From NCBI RefSeq assembly GCF_000972785.3, contig NZ_CP011253.3, positions 4,650,001-4,714,000 of the forward strand: DNA of 64,000 nucleotides. The letters are read 5' to 3'. The notes under the pieces were generated by a model, which saw only the letters and a program-made list of their open reading frames with translations, was not told the origin of the DNA and searched no databases. Both the position numbers and the translations under genes were made by a program. Each line of letters opens with the position of its first letter. The first letter of the stretch is position 1. The DNA comes from Pandoraea oxalativorans (GTDB lineage: Bacteria > Pseudomonadota > Gammaproteobacteria > Burkholderiales > Burkholderiaceae). This document shows, piece by piece, positions 51,925-62,365 of this stretch.

Positions 51925-52081
51925 AGGGCTGAGCGGGGCGGAGCGGCGTTGAGCGAATCATGTATCCAGCAACGACTTTTTTGTCGACATGGCGTGTCAA
52001 GACTCGCGCGCGACTTTAGAACGCGGTATGGTACGTCGCGAAGGGATTCTCCCGAACGACGTAGCAACGAGGAATAACGCC

Positions 52082-53188
<1,107 letters not shown>

Positions 53189-53205
53189 CCTAGCACACAC
53201 CCCTC

Positions 53206-54861
53206 ATGCGCGGCGGCGTGCTCGACCCGCCCGGAAGCGCCGCCGACGATGTCGGCGGACCGCTCGCACGGGCGCGCCGCCGCCGTCATCGCATTCGTCT
53301 CGCGATCTTCCTCACGCTGCTTCTGGCAGGGCTGATCTTCACCACCGTCAGTCTCGTGCGCGACGTCGGCCGGGCAGGCGAGCACAGCATCGCGCTACTG
53401 CCGTTCCTGCTGCTCGTCGTCGCACTGCTCATCGCCCTCGGCTTCGAATTCGTCAACGGTTTTCACGACACGGCGAACGCGGTCGCCACCGTCATCTACA
53501 CCAACTCCCTGCCACCGAGCATCGCCGTGATGTGGTCCGGGCTGTTCAACTTTCTCGGCGTGTTGCTCTCAAGCGGTGCGGTGGCCTTCAGTGTCGTGTC
53601 CCTGCTGCCGGTCGAACTGATCCTGCAAGTCGGGACGTCGGCGGGCTTTGCGATGGTCTTCGCACTGCTCATCGCCGCCATCGTCTGGAACGGGGCGACG
53701 TGGTGGCTGGGCCTACCCGCATCGTCCTCGCACACGCTGATCGGCTCGATTGTCGGCGTGGGCATTGCCAACGCGCTCATGCACGGGCGCGACGGCACGA
53801 GCGGCATCGACTGGTCGCAGGTGACGACCGTCGGCTATTCGCTGCTGCTCTCGCCCGTGATCGGGTTCGGACTGGCAGCGGCCCTGTTCGTCACCCTCAA
53901 ATTCTGCGTGCGGAATCCGGCACTGTACGCTTCGCCCGAGCCGCGCAAGCCGCCGCCGTGGTGGATTCGCGGCATGCTCATCCTCACCTGTACCGGCGTG
54001 TCCTTCGCGCACGGCTCGAACGACGGACAGAAAGGCATGGGGCTCATCATGCTGATTCTGGTCGGCACCGTGCCCATCGCCTATGCCCTCAACCATGCCA
54101 TGCCGGACGCGCAGGTCGCCCAGTTCGCCGCCAGCGCGCAGACCGCGCAACGCTCGCTCGCGGCGCACCCGCCGCTGGGTGCAGTACCTGACACCGATGA
54201 ATCGAATGCCGCGCCGGGTACTCCCGCCCGCGACGTGCTGACCCGTTTCGTACGCACCGAGCGCTTCACGCCCGACGTCGTACCGGCGTTGTCCGAACTC
54301 ACCGGGGATATCGGCCGAGAGGTGGCCGAGCATGGCTCGTTTGCGCGCATGCCTGCCACGTCGGTGGCCAACGTGCGCAACGATATGTACATCGCGTCCG
54401 AGACCATCCGGCTGCTGGAACGGCAACACGGCGTGCATCTTCAGGCGGACACCGCCCGTGACCTTCAGGCGTTTCGCGGGCAGTTGGACGAGGCGACCAA
54501 GTTCATCCCGTTCTGGGTGAAGGTGTCGGTCGCCGTCGCGCTCGGTCTCGGGACGATGGTCGGGTGGCGACGCATCGTCGTGACCGTCGGCGAGAAGATC
54601 GGCAAGAAGCACCTCACGTATGCGCAGGGCGCGTCGGCCGAAGTCGTCGCCATGCTGACCATCGGAGCGGCGGACATGTACGGCCTGCCGGTGTCGACCA
54701 CGCACGTGCTGTCCTCCGGTGTCGCGGCCACCATGACCATCAACGGGTCGGGCCTCCGGTGGGACACCATTCGCAATCTGCTACTGGCGTGGGTGCTCAC
54801 GCTGCCAGCCGCCATCGTGCTCGCGGGCGGCTTGTACTGGGGCTTTCGGCAACTCTTCTGA
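53206..54861 (+). CDS. pit: Pit family inorganic phosphate transporter
   Basis: 551 residues, about ten membrane helices. Both copies of the family repeat are clear: FEFVNGFHDTANAVATVIYTNSLPP near residue 80 and VSFAHGSNDGQKGMGLIMLIL near 265. WWLGLPASSSHTLIGSIVGVGIANA and YGLPVSTTHVLSSGVAATM are the paired later signatures. Low-affinity, H+-driven uptake of metal-phosphate at the inner membrane. A cytoplasmic insertion of about 160 residues (about 300-430), rich in Ala/Thr/Glu, separates the halves, longer than in many Pit proteins. It follows frmA by 17 bp with no terminator. Confidence 0.92.
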   Translation: MRGGVLDPPGSAADDVGGPLARARRRRHRIRLAIFLTLLLAGLIFTTVSLVRDVGRAGEHSIALLPFLLLVVALLIALGFEFVNGFHDTANAVATVIYTNSLPPSIAVMWSGLFNFLGVLLSSGAVAFSVVSLLPVELILQVGTSAGFAMVFALLIAAIVWNGATWWLGLPASSSHTLIGSIVGVGIANALMHGRDGTSGIDWSQVTTVGYSLLLSPVIGFGLAAALFVTLKFCVRNPALYASPEPRKPPPWWIRGMLILTCTGVSFAHGSNDGQKGMGLIMLILVGTVPIAYALNHAMPDAQVAQFAASAQTAQRSLAAHPPLGAVPDTDESNAAPGTPARDVLTRFVRTERFTPDVVPALSELTGDIGREVAEHGSFARMPATSVANVRNDMYIASETIRLLERQHGVHLQADTARDLQAFRGQLDEATKFIPFWVKVSVAVALGLGTMVGWRRIVVTVGEKIGKKHLTYAQGASAEVVAMLTIGAADMYGLPVSTTHVLSSGVAATMTINGSGLRWDTIRNLLLAWVLTLPAAIVLAGGLYWGFRQLF

Positions 54862-55038
54862 GCGCCGCGCGCGCATGGGACGGCAGCGGCTATCCCGCCC
54901 GTAACAGACGACAATATTCCGGCAACGTTTCGTTACGCATTACCGCAAACCATCTGACAAAACAGCAGGTCGAACCGGCATGGCGAGCACGGAAGGATTC
55001 CGAACATCGCCGTGCACCGCTGAATCAGGGAGACGAAC

Positions 55039-55770
55039 ATGAACAAACAAACCTTGCCACTGATCGTCGCGACCGCGACCGTGCTGACGACGCTTGCCGC
55101 CATACCCGGGGTGGCGTCGGCGCAATCCGGGCAGGCCGTCATCAACGCATCGGCCAATGTGCGGGCAGGCCCGGCGTCGGACTACCCGATCGTCGCTCAG
55201 GCGGGGCCTGGCATGCCGGTGACGGTGTACGGCTGTGTGGCGGGCTATTCGTGGTGCGACATCGGCTTGCCGGGTGCACGCGGATGGATCTACGGCGCAT
55301 TGCTGAGCTACCCCTATCAGGGCAATCCGGTACCGGTGCTGAACTATGGGACGATGATCGGCTTGCCGATCATCACCTTCTCCATCGGTTCGTACTGGGG
55401 CAACTATTACCGTAATCGGCCCTGGTACAACGACCAGCGTTACTGGCATCGTCCGCCGCCGGGACCACGACCGCCGCACTGGGGGCCGGGGCCGGGTCCG
55501 CGACCGCCGGGCCATGGGGCAGGACCGGGGCCGAGACCACCGGGACATGGCGCAGGCCCGGGACCGAGGCCGCCGGGACATGGCGCAGGCCCGGGGCCGA
55601 GACCGCCGGGACACGGTGCGGGTCCGGGGCCGCGTCCGCCCGGACACGGGGGTGGCCAGGGTCCGCGTCCTCCGGGGGGCGGAAATGGCGGCGGGCATGG
55701 TGGAGGAAACGGTGGAGGACATGGTGGGGGACGTCCGCCGGGTGGGGGCCCGGGGGGCCCGAACCGATAG
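55039..55770 (+). CDS. Secreted SH3b-domain protein with Gly/Pro-rich repeat tail
   Basis: 243 residues. A signal peptide (TLPLIVATATVLTTLAAIPGVASAQ) precedes a bacterial SH3 domain (VINASANVRAGPASDYPIVAQAGPGMPVTVYGCVAGYSWCDI...ARGWIYGALL, about 33-90) and an aromatic linker (SYWGNYYRNRPWYNDQRYWHRPP). From residue 151 the 11-residue unit GPGPRPPGHGA repeats five times, then a Gly/His-rich end. The first part matches a common family of small exported SH3 proteins; the repeats are unusual. Probable envelope or surface role; function unknown. Confidence 0.8.
   Translation: MNKQTLPLIVATATVLTTLAAIPGVASAQSGQAVINASANVRAGPASDYPIVAQAGPGMPVTVYGCVAGYSWCDIGLPGARGWIYGALLSYPYQGNPVPVLNYGTMIGLPIITFSIGSYWGNYYRNRPWYNDQRYWHRPPPGPRPPHWGPGPGPRPPGHGAGPGPRPPGHGAGPGPRPPGHGAGPGPRPPGHGAGPGPRPPGHGGGQGPRPPGGGNGGGHGGGNGGGHGGGRPPGGGPGGPNR
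55489..55653 (+). repeat. 33-bp tandem repeat coding GPGPRPPGHGA x5
   Basis: Five consecutive 33-bp units inside the SH3-protein gene, highly similar at DNA level with a few silent changes; the last copy ends GHGG. In-frame copy-number variation between strains would be expected. Confidence 0.9.
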
Positions 55771-56523
55771 GGAAAGCGTATGTGGACCGAGGTTTTGAAC
55801 TCGGGCAAGTGAGTGGCGGGGGTTGTCGGTGCCCTGACGGAGCGACTTTCAGGTGGAGCGCAGTCAGGGTACCGGCAAGCCCCGCGGCCCGGAGGGTGGC
55901 CGGGGCGAGGGGGTATTATCGGGATGTGGTGTTGAGGAGATCCGCCCCCACATCCGCCCCTAATTAAGCAGCGACTGCACGCACTTTGGGAAAAACGCTT
56001 AAAATGTGAGCAATTCCGGCCAGGCGGAGGTGCCGAACGGGCGCCGATGGCCGGACCGCAGGACAGCGAGCCCTTGCACACCGACGCCTTCCGGCGTCCC
56101 CGTGCATCAACATTGCAGACCCTTCAGCAGACCTATCTCCGGTGGCCCGCAGCGAAGCATCGCGGCGGTCACGGCAGTCCGACAGGATCCTCAGTAAGTC
56201 TCGATTGTGTTCGTCCGGCCCCGGCGTGCCCTCCCACCGAGCGGCGGCGTCGAGGCATGCCTATCGCCATGCCCCCATCGACGGCACGCGCTACCCGCGC
56301 CCGCCGGTGTCGGCCGTATTGCCCGTGCATTGTGTCCGGGCGGCGCTAGCGCAACGACGTGGTTCGTCAATCCCTGTGGCCTTCCGCCACGCATGGGAAC
56401 GAGCGGCCACAAGCCCGGGTGCCCTTTGCAGCCAGGTTGCGGGACACGTCTCCCGCAGATTCCCCGGATGGCGCTCGCCACGCGAACGCCAGGGGCATAC
56501 GTTGCAGGAACCTTTTGCAGGCA
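55771..56523. other. 753-bp non-coding region upstream of APC permease; candidate structured leader
   Basis: No protein-like frame is present. Two strong secondary-structure elements occur: CCGGCCA (56016-56022) with TGGCCGG (56048-56054), and a nested hairpin TGCAC/GTGCA enclosing GACGCC-TTCC-GGCGTC (56075-56106). A TTAAAAT near 55998-56006 could be a -10 box. If transcription starts there, the APC gene has a leader of about 500 nt. I cannot name a riboswitch class. Confidence 0.5.
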
Positions 56524-57918
56524 ATGAGTCTTTTTCGAACCAAAAACATCGAGAACATGCTGGTCGCGGGTCGCACCGGCGATCTCAAGAAAGTGCTGGG
56601 CCCGGTCGACCTCGTCCTGATGGGCATCGGCGCCATCATCGGCACCGGCATCTTCGTTCTCACCGGCACCGGCGCGCTGACCGCCGGCCCGGCGCTCACC
56701 GTCTCGTTCATGATCGCCGCCATGGCCTGCGGCTTCGCCGCGCTGTGCTACGCCGAGTTCGCCTCCACCATCCCCGTCTCCGGCTCCATCTACACCTACA
56801 GCTACGCCACGCTTGGTGAAATCGTCGCGTGGATCATCGGCTGGGATCTGATGCTCGAATACGGACTGGCGTCCTCCGCCGTGTCCGTTGGCTGGTCCGG
56901 CTACTTTCAGTCGCTTGCCGCTGGCTTCGGCCTTCACCTGCCCGCAGCGATCACCGCAGCCCCCGGCAGCGTCCCCGGCGTCACCACGTTCATCAACCTG
57001 CCCGCCGTCGTGATCATGCTGCTCGTCACATGGGTGCTGTCGTACGGTGTGCGCGAGTCCGCACGCATCAACAACCTGATGGTCGCCATCAAGATCGGTG
57101 TCGTGCTGCTGTTCATCGCCGTGGGCGTGTGGCACGTCAAACCGGCCAACTGGACACCGTTCATGCCGTTCGGCACCAGCGGCATGTTCAACGCCGCCGC
57201 GCTCGTGTTCTTTGCCTTCATCGGTTTCGACGCCGTCACGTCGGCCGCCGAAGAAGTGCGGAACCCGGGACGCGACCTGCCCATCGGCATCATCGGCTCG
57301 CTGATCGTCTGCACACTGTTGTATGTCACCGTCGCCGCGATCATGACCGGCATCGTGCCGTTCGCGCAGTTCGCCGGGGTCGATCACCCGGTGTCGCTCG
57401 CGCTGCAATATGCCGGACAGAACTGGATCGCGGGTTTCGTCGATCTGGGGGCGATTCTCGGCATGACCACCGTCATTCTCGTGATGACCTACGGCCAGAC
57501 GCGCATCACCTACGCCATGTCGCGCGACGGCCTGCTGCCGCCGCTGCTCTCGCGCATTCACCCCACGCACAAGACGCCGTTCGCGGGCACCTGGATCATC
57601 GGCGTGGTGTTCGCCGTCATCGCAGGCTTCGTGCCGCTGGGCGTGCTCGCCGAGCTGATCAACATCGGCACCTTGTCTGCGTTCGCGCTCGTGTCGGTCG
57701 CCGTGCTCGTGCTGCGTCGTACGCGCCCCGACCTGCCGCGCGTGTTCCGGGTACCGGGCGCGCCGGTCGTGCCGCTCATCTCCGTGGGTCTGTGCCTGTT
57801 CCTGATGGCGCACCTGCAAGCGACCACGTGGATCGCCTTCCTGGTGTGGCTCGCCATCGGCATGGTGATCTACTTCACCTACGCCCGCCGCAACGCGCTG
57901 CTGCACAAACACGGCTGA
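56524..57918 (+). CDS. APC family amino-acid permease (cationic amino acid transporter type)
   Basis: 464 residues, 12 membrane helices. The APC/CAT signature is clear: LKKVLGPVDLVLMGIGAIIGTGIFVLTGTGAL at helix 1, ALCYAEFASTIPVSGSIYTYSYATLGEIVAWIIGWDLMLEY, then FFAFIGFDAVTSAAEEVRNPGRDLPIGIIGSL. It resembles the YfnA/CAT branch that imports basic or branched amino acids by proton symport. ATG 56524 begins MSLFRTKNIENML, the conserved start of this group; the frame stays open upstream but without hydrophobic or conserved character. Confidence 0.9.
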   Translation: MSLFRTKNIENMLVAGRTGDLKKVLGPVDLVLMGIGAIIGTGIFVLTGTGALTAGPALTVSFMIAAMACGFAALCYAEFASTIPVSGSIYTYSYATLGEIVAWIIGWDLMLEYGLASSAVSVGWSGYFQSLAAGFGLHLPAAITAAPGSVPGVTTFINLPAVVIMLLVTWVLSYGVRESARINNLMVAIKIGVVLLFIAVGVWHVKPANWTPFMPFGTSGMFNAAALVFFAFIGFDAVTSAAEEVRNPGRDLPIGIIGSLIVCTLLYVTVAAIMTGIVPFAQFAGVDHPVSLALQYAGQNWIAGFVDLGAILGMTTVILVMTYGQTRITYAMSRDGLLPPLLSRIHPTHKTPFAGTWIIGVVFAVIAGFVPLGVLAELINIGTLSAFALVSVAVLVLRRTRPDLPRVFRVPGAPVVPLISVGLCLFLMAHLQATTWIAFLVWLAIGMVIYFTYARRNALLHKHG

Positions 57919-58099
57919 TACCCGCAACACCGGCTTTCCCATCTCGCGCGCCGTCGCGAGTGGGCGTATAGTCCGGCACAGGGCCTCGCGGGACACATCG
58001 GTGTGCCGCCGAGGCCTTTCGTCTCTTTCGTCTCTCTCGCATTCGTCCGTGCTTGCCCCTTGCCGTCGTCACCCCACGTCTTAGCCAAGGAATCAAAAC

Positions 58100-58567
58100 A
58101 TGCGCCGTTATGTCCTGCTTGCCGCTGTGCCTGCCGCGTTCGCTGCGGGCTTGCTCTCTTCCCATCTGATGCCGAACGCCGTGGCGCAGGCCGCACCGCC
58201 CGCGCCCCTCACACCGCAAATCATCGACATCGGCGCGATGACCGACGAACAGATCGGCAAGCTCGTCCCCAATGTGGGCACGCTGCGCTCGCGCACGCTC
58301 GTCGCCACGCAAAACGGCACCGTCGCCGTGCAAAGCGGGAACGTGCCGCGTCACACCCATCAGGATGCCGATGAAATTCAATACGTGGTTTCGGGCAGCG
58401 GTACCTTCTGGCTGGGCGATCAGCAGCGCGAGGTCCATCCGGGCGATCTGATCGTGATTCCGCGCGGCACCGTGCACGCCGGTTCGCAGAACACCAGCGG
58501 CGAGTTCAAGGTGCTGGCGATCAAGCTGCCGCCGCAGGCCCCGACCGATATTCAGTGGGTGAAGTGA
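58100..58567 (+). CDS. Exported cupin-domain protein
   Basis: 155 residues. A signal peptide (YVLLAAVPAAFAAGLLSSHLMPNAVAQA) precedes a single cupin domain. Both cupin motifs are visible: PRHTHQDADEIQYVVSGSG (HxH and Glu metal ligands) and PGDLIVIPRGTVHAG (His ligand). So it likely binds a metal in the periplasm. AAGGA lies upstream of ATG 58100. The catalytic role, if any, is unknown. Confidence 0.82.
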   Translation: MRRYVLLAAVPAAFAAGLLSSHLMPNAVAQAAPPAPLTPQIIDIGAMTDEQIGKLVPNVGTLRSRTLVATQNGTVAVQSGNVPRHTHQDADEIQYVVSGSGTFWLGDQQREVHPGDLIVIPRGTVHAGSQNTSGEFKVLAIKLPPQAPTDIQWVK

Positions 58568-58671
58568 CGCGATGACGGTTCGGCACGGAGATGCCTGACG
58601 GCCCCGTGCCCGTCACTAACGTGGCGTGGCGGCGTGGCGGCGTGGCGCCGACGCACCGCCGCACCAACAGG

Positions 58672-58965
58672 TCAGCCGAAGTAGCGATTGAGCCAGACGG
58701 CCCCGTAGCCCAGCGCGAACATCGTGAGCAGCAGGGGCACTGAGATGCGGATGATCTGAATGACGAGCGGACGCGGCGGCAATTCGTCGTCCTGCGGCAT
58801 ACGGCCCGCCTCATGCAGCGCGCCCGTGCAGAGCGCCGCCGCCACCGCACTCGCGAACACCCAGAACGTCTGGTTGTAGAGCAAGGCGACGAGCAGCAAC
58901 GTGAGCGCCACGTTGCGTCCGTGATAGATCAGATTGACGGTATTGCGAAAGGCTTGCGGCGACAT
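58672..58965 (-). CDS. Small membrane protein, hypothetical
   Basis: 97 residues with three hydrophobic segments (VALTLLLVALLYNQTFWVFASAVAAALCTGAL and IQIIRISVPLLLTMFALGYGAVWL). An acidic/proline loop (GRMPQDDELPPRP) lies between. No family recognised. ATG 58965 is used but lacks a clear ribosome binding site; ATG 59046 would add 27 hydrophilic residues. Convergent with the cupin gene. Confidence 0.6.
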   Translation of the reverse strand: MSPQAFRNTVNLIYHGRNVALTLLLVALLYNQTFWVFASAVAAALCTGALHEAGRMPQDDELPPRPLVIQIIRISVPLLLTMFALGYGAVWLNRYFG

Positions 58966-59227
58966 GTCGGAAAAGCACTGACGTGTGCATGACTGCACCG
59001 CCTGCGCGAAGTGTCTTGTTATTCGATTTTTCTCCGCGGCGCGCATCGAAACGCATCGCGGTCCTTTAATTCCTCACCTAACTCCTAACGGCGCCCGTTG
59101 CCGAGTCTTTAGCGGATCGTCGGCCGCTCATCGGCCAACCGTGGCGTGTGCGTCCTGCATCTTACCGCGCCAAATCCACACCTTCGCGTGATGCCGTGCG
59201 TCGTGCGAATGGAGTATCCTCCCCCGC

Positions 59228-59947
59228 ATGACAGCCCCCGCCTCCTCCCGTCTCCAGCAAGCCGCACAGGACACCCGCGACGGTGCCTCGCAGCGTGCCG
59301 TCTACGTTATCGTGGCGCATCCGCGCTGGCGCGACTCGCGCGTCAACCGACGCCTGCTCGAAGCCGCACGCGGCATCGACGGTGTCGACGTCAACGACCT
59401 CTACTCGACGTATCCCGACTTCAGCATCGACGTGGCCGCCGAACAGGAACGTCTGGCGCGCGCCGACCTGATCGTGCTCGTGCATCCGATCTACTGGTAC
59501 AGCATGCCGCCGTTGCAGAAACTCTGGTTCGACGACGTGCTGTCCTGGGGCTGGGCTTACGGTCAGGACGGCCACGCGCTCGCCAACAAAGACCTCTGGC
59601 TCGTGGCCAGCACCGGCGGGCCGCTCGAAAGCTACCGTCCCGAAGGGTACAACCAGCACGAATTTTCTGCCTTCCTGCCCGCTTACGAGCAGACGTCGCA
59701 TCTGTGCGGCATGCGCTTTTTGCCACCGCACGTGCTCTATGGCGCGCGCCGCTGCGACGCCGCCGCACTCGACACCCACGTGAGCGAATTCGCCGGACGC
59801 CTCGCCACTTACCCGCACTGGCCCGAACTGATCTCGATGGCCGACGCCGCCGAATGTCAGGCGATCCCGTCGACCGACAGACCGCGCTGCGCGACGGGCG
59901 ACAGCCCACAGAACACCACCGACACCGCTCCCGGGAGGGCCGCCTGA
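59228..59947 (+). CDS. kefF: KefF-like NAD(P)H oxidoreductase, ancillary to K+ efflux
   Basis: 239 residues, flavodoxin-like quinone oxidoreductase family. Motifs: VIVAHPRWRDSRVNRRLLEAA, VNDLYSTYPDFSIDVAAEQERLARADLIVLVHPIYWYSMPPLQKLWFDDVL and VASTGGPLESYRPEGYNQH, the FMN-binding region. In enterobacteria KefF binds KefC and is needed for full activity of the glutathione-gated K+ efflux system. Here its TGA overlaps the kefC ATG (TGATG), supporting the same partnership. The last 25 residues are a hydrophilic extension. Confidence 0.88.
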   Translation: MTAPASSRLQQAAQDTRDGASQRAVYVIVAHPRWRDSRVNRRLLEAARGIDGVDVNDLYSTYPDFSIDVAAEQERLARADLIVLVHPIYWYSMPPLQKLWFDDVLSWGWAYGQDGHALANKDLWLVASTGGPLESYRPEGYNQHEFSAFLPAYEQTSHLCGMRFLPPHVLYGARRCDAAALDTHVSEFAGRLATYPHWPELISMADAAECQAIPSTDRPRCATGDSPQNTTDTAPGRAA

Positions 59948-61872
59948 TGGAACACGTGCCGTCCTGGTTGCTCGCCAGCCTCATCTATCTGGCGGCGGCC
60001 GTCATCGTCGTGCCGCTGTCCCGTGCACTCGGTCTCGGCGCGATCATCGGTTATCTCGCCGCCGGGATCGCCATCGGCCCGTGGGGCCTCGGCCTCGTCT
60101 CGCGTGTGGAAGACGTTCTGCACTTCGCGGAGTTCGGCGTGGTGCTGATGCTGTTCCTCGTCGGCCTCGAACTGGAACCGCGTCGCCTGTGGAGCTTGCG
60201 ACGGCCGATCTTCGGCTGGGGCTCGGCCCAGGTCATCGGGTGCGCCGTGTTGCTGTTTGCAGCGGGCATCGCGATCGGCGCGCCGTGGCGCATCGCCCTC
60301 GTCGCGGCGCTCGGTCTCGCACTGTCGTCCACCGCCATTGCCTTGCAGGTGATGGCCGAGCGCAACATGCTCGCCACCGCCAGCGGTCAGGCAGGCTTCT
60401 CGATTCTGCTGTTCCAGGACGTCGCCGCGATCCCGATTCTCGCGTTGCTGCCGCTGCTCGCCGATTCGGTCGATAGCCATGCCCTCACGGGTACCGCGCG
60501 CGCGCTCGAAGCCCTGAAGATCGTCGGCGTGATTGCCGCCATCATTCTCGGCGGCCGTCTCGCATTGCGTCCGCTGCTGCGCTGGATTGCCAACAGCAAG
60601 ACGCCCGAAATCTTCACGGCAGCGGCATTGTTGCTGGTCGTCGCCATCGCGACGCTGATGCAACTGGTCGGCCTGTCGATGGCGCTCGGCGCCTTCCTCG
60701 CAGGCGTGCTGCTCGCGGAAAGCGAATACCGTCGCGAACTCGAAACCGACATCGAGCCGTTCAAGGGACTGCTGCTGGGGTTGTTCTTCATCGCCGTGGG
60801 CATGAGCATCGACTTCGGTGTGCTGATGGCACAACCGCTGCGCATGCTCGCCGTGGTGATCGGCTTCATGGCGCTCAAGGGACTCGCGATCTACAGTTTG
60901 TCGCGCCTGATGCAATTGCCGTATCAGGAGCGTCCGATCTTCACGCTGCTCCTCGCGCAGGGCGGCGAATTCGCCTTCGTGGTGTTCCAGTCGGCCGGTC
61001 CGCAGGTGTTGCCACCGGCGGTGTCGTCGTTCCTGATCGGTGCGGTCGCGCTGTCGATGTTGCTCTCGCCGCTGCTGCTCGTGGCCATCGACAAGTGGTT
61101 GCTGCCACGTTACAGCGTGAAGGGGTCGCCGCGCATGGAGGAGATCTCGGAGCCGCAGTCGGCGAACGTGGTGATCTGCGGCTTCGGTCGGTACGGCCAG
61201 ATCGTCGGCCGCACGCTGATTCCGCAGGGCGTGTCGGTCACCGTGCTGGATCACGATCCTGACACCATCGAGAGTCTGCGTCAGTTCGGTTTTCGCGTGT
61301 TCTACGGCGATGCGACGCGCCTCGATCTGCTCCGAATTGCAGGCGTAGCTGACGCGCGGGCGGTGGTCATTGCGGTGGACGATATCGATCAGTCGCTCGA
61401 AATCGCCGATCTGATGCGCGAGCATTTTCCCGACGTGCCCGTCGTCGCCAGAGCGCGCAACGTCGGACACTTGTTCCAGTTACGCGAGCGTGGCGTGAAG
61501 CACATCGAGCGCGAAGTCTTCGAGTCGTCGCTGCGCAGCGCGCGCTCGGTGCTCGAAACACTCGGGTGGCCGGCATCCGAAGCCCGTGAAGCGACGATGG
61601 CGTTCAGACGCGCGAATTTGCAGTTGACGGACGAAATGTATCCCTCCTACCAGGATCGCAACAAGATGATCGCCACCGCGAAGGAAGGGCGTCGCCAGTT
61701 CGAAGAGCAGATGGCGCGCGAACGGGCGACGCGTCGCGCGCAGCGACAGGTCACGTTTGGTTGGGACGGCGAGAGCGCCCCCGAGAAGACACCGGCGCCA
61801 GCCAGCGGCGACGCCGCAATGTCCGCGAACCGGACTGCGACATCGCGCTCAGGCGACGAATCTCGCACCTGA
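59947..61872 (+). CDS. kefC: Glutathione-regulated K+/H+ antiporter KefC-like
   Basis: 641 residues. The CPA2 antiporter domain (about 1-385, 12-13 helices) has GYLAAGIAIGPWGLGLV, EFGVVLMLFLVGLELEPRRLW, LALSSTAIALQVM and ILLFQDVAAIPILALLPLL. A RCK/TrkA-N domain follows (ANVVICGFGRYGQIVGRTLIPQGVSVTVLDHDPDTIESLR, FYGDATRLDLLRIAGV, about 395-515). A charged C-terminus rich in Glu/Arg ends the protein. It expels K+ when glutathione adducts form, protecting against electrophiles. Coupled by overlapping stop/start to the KefF-like gene. Confidence 0.92.
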   Translation: MEHVPSWLLASLIYLAAAVIVVPLSRALGLGAIIGYLAAGIAIGPWGLGLVSRVEDVLHFAEFGVVLMLFLVGLELEPRRLWSLRRPIFGWGSAQVIGCAVLLFAAGIAIGAPWRIALVAALGLALSSTAIALQVMAERNMLATASGQAGFSILLFQDVAAIPILALLPLLADSVDSHALTGTARALEALKIVGVIAAIILGGRLALRPLLRWIANSKTPEIFTAAALLLVVAIATLMQLVGLSMALGAFLAGVLLAESEYRRELETDIEPFKGLLLGLFFIAVGMSIDFGVLMAQPLRMLAVVIGFMALKGLAIYSLSRLMQLPYQERPIFTLLLAQGGEFAFVVFQSAGPQVLPPAVSSFLIGAVALSMLLSPLLLVAIDKWLLPRYSVKGSPRMEEISEPQSANVVICGFGRYGQIVGRTLIPQGVSVTVLDHDPDTIESLRQFGFRVFYGDATRLDLLRIAGVADARAVVIAVDDIDQSLEIADLMREHFPDVPVVARARNVGHLFQLRERGVKHIEREVFESSLRSARSVLETLGWPASEAREATMAFRRANLQLTDEMYPSYQDRNKMIATAKEGRRQFEEQMARERATRRAQRQVTFGWDGESAPEKTPAPASGDAAMSANRTATSRSGDESRT

Positions 61873-61885
61873 GCAGTCTGCACTA

Positions 61886-61914
61886 ACGCACGCTATCGCC
61901 TCGATAGCGTGCGT
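61886..61914. repeat. 13-bp perfect hairpin between kefC and a convergent gene
   Basis: ACGCACGCTATCG (61886-61898) pairs exactly with CGATAGCGTGCGT (61902-61914) around CCT. It sits between convergent genes where a terminator is expected, but no T-run follows on either strand. Confidence 0.65.
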
Positions 61915-61939
61915 CCCCATCCCGCCAATCAGACGAAAA

Positions 61940-62365
61940 TCAGTCGAACGGCTTGAAGTGGCCGTCGGCAGGCACGCGGGCGTCGGCGCGCAGACGCGTT
62001 TCCGCCTCCACACCCGCGAGTCCACGGTAATAAAGATGCACGGCAATGGCCGCCGAGTAGCGGCGGATTTCCACGAGCGTGAGATGCGCGTGTTCGGCCG
62101 ACGTGAACATCAGATACGGCGATTCTTCTTCGATCAGCCCGGCGACCTGATGCAGGCCGTGACGGTGCAGCACTTCCGTGAGTTCGTCGCGGCTGCGGTG
62201 CGTGTTCGCATCGGTGGTCGGGTACATCATGCGCAGCAGTGCGAGCGGATGGTCGGCAACGGCGAGCGACAACGCCTGTACGACAGCGTGACTATCGAGA
62301 GCCGTAGCCACGGCTTCACCTTCGGGACGATGCTGCGGAAAGAGTTGCTCAAGGGTCAGCGACAT
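61940..62365 (-). CDS. Hypothetical protein (141 aa)
   Basis: 141 residues, soluble, mixed helix/strand: AVVQALSLAVADHPLALLRMMYP, SRDELTEVLHRHGLHQVAGLIEEESPYLMFTSAEHAHLTLVEIRRYSAAIAVHLYYRGLAG. No domain or catalytic motif recognised. It is convergent with kefC and divergent from the ferritin-like gene. Codon use matches its neighbours, so I believe it is expressed, but nothing indicates its role. Confidence 0.65.
   Translation of the reverse strand: MSLTLEQLFPQHRPEGEAVATALDSHAVVQALSLAVADHPLALLRMMYPTTDANTHRSRDELTEVLHRHGLHQVAGLIEEESPYLMFTSAEHAHLTLVEIRRYSAAIAVHLYYRGLAGVEAETRLRADARVPADGHFKPFD

Noticed and set aside
55489..55653. Possible CRISPR-like repeat array
   Set aside because: Units are contiguous with no spacers and code in frame for a Gly/Pro repeat.
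56016..56106. Guanidine-II (mini-ykkC) riboswitch upstream of the APC permease
   Set aside because: The hairpin loops do not show the paired ACGR tetraloops required for that class.
56191..57996. Long minus-strand open frame opposite the APC permease
   Set aside because: Its Asp/His/Gly/Glu-rich low-complexity sequence is the antisense of hydrophobic codons; the plus-strand frame has clear APC motifs.
59857..61470. Long minus-strand open frame opposite kefC
   Set aside because: Same antisense pattern, Gln/Glu/His-rich, no recognisable domain.
61886..61914. Hairpin after kefC as an intrinsic terminator
   Set aside because: The stem is perfect but there is no T-run on either strand; recorded only as a repeat.
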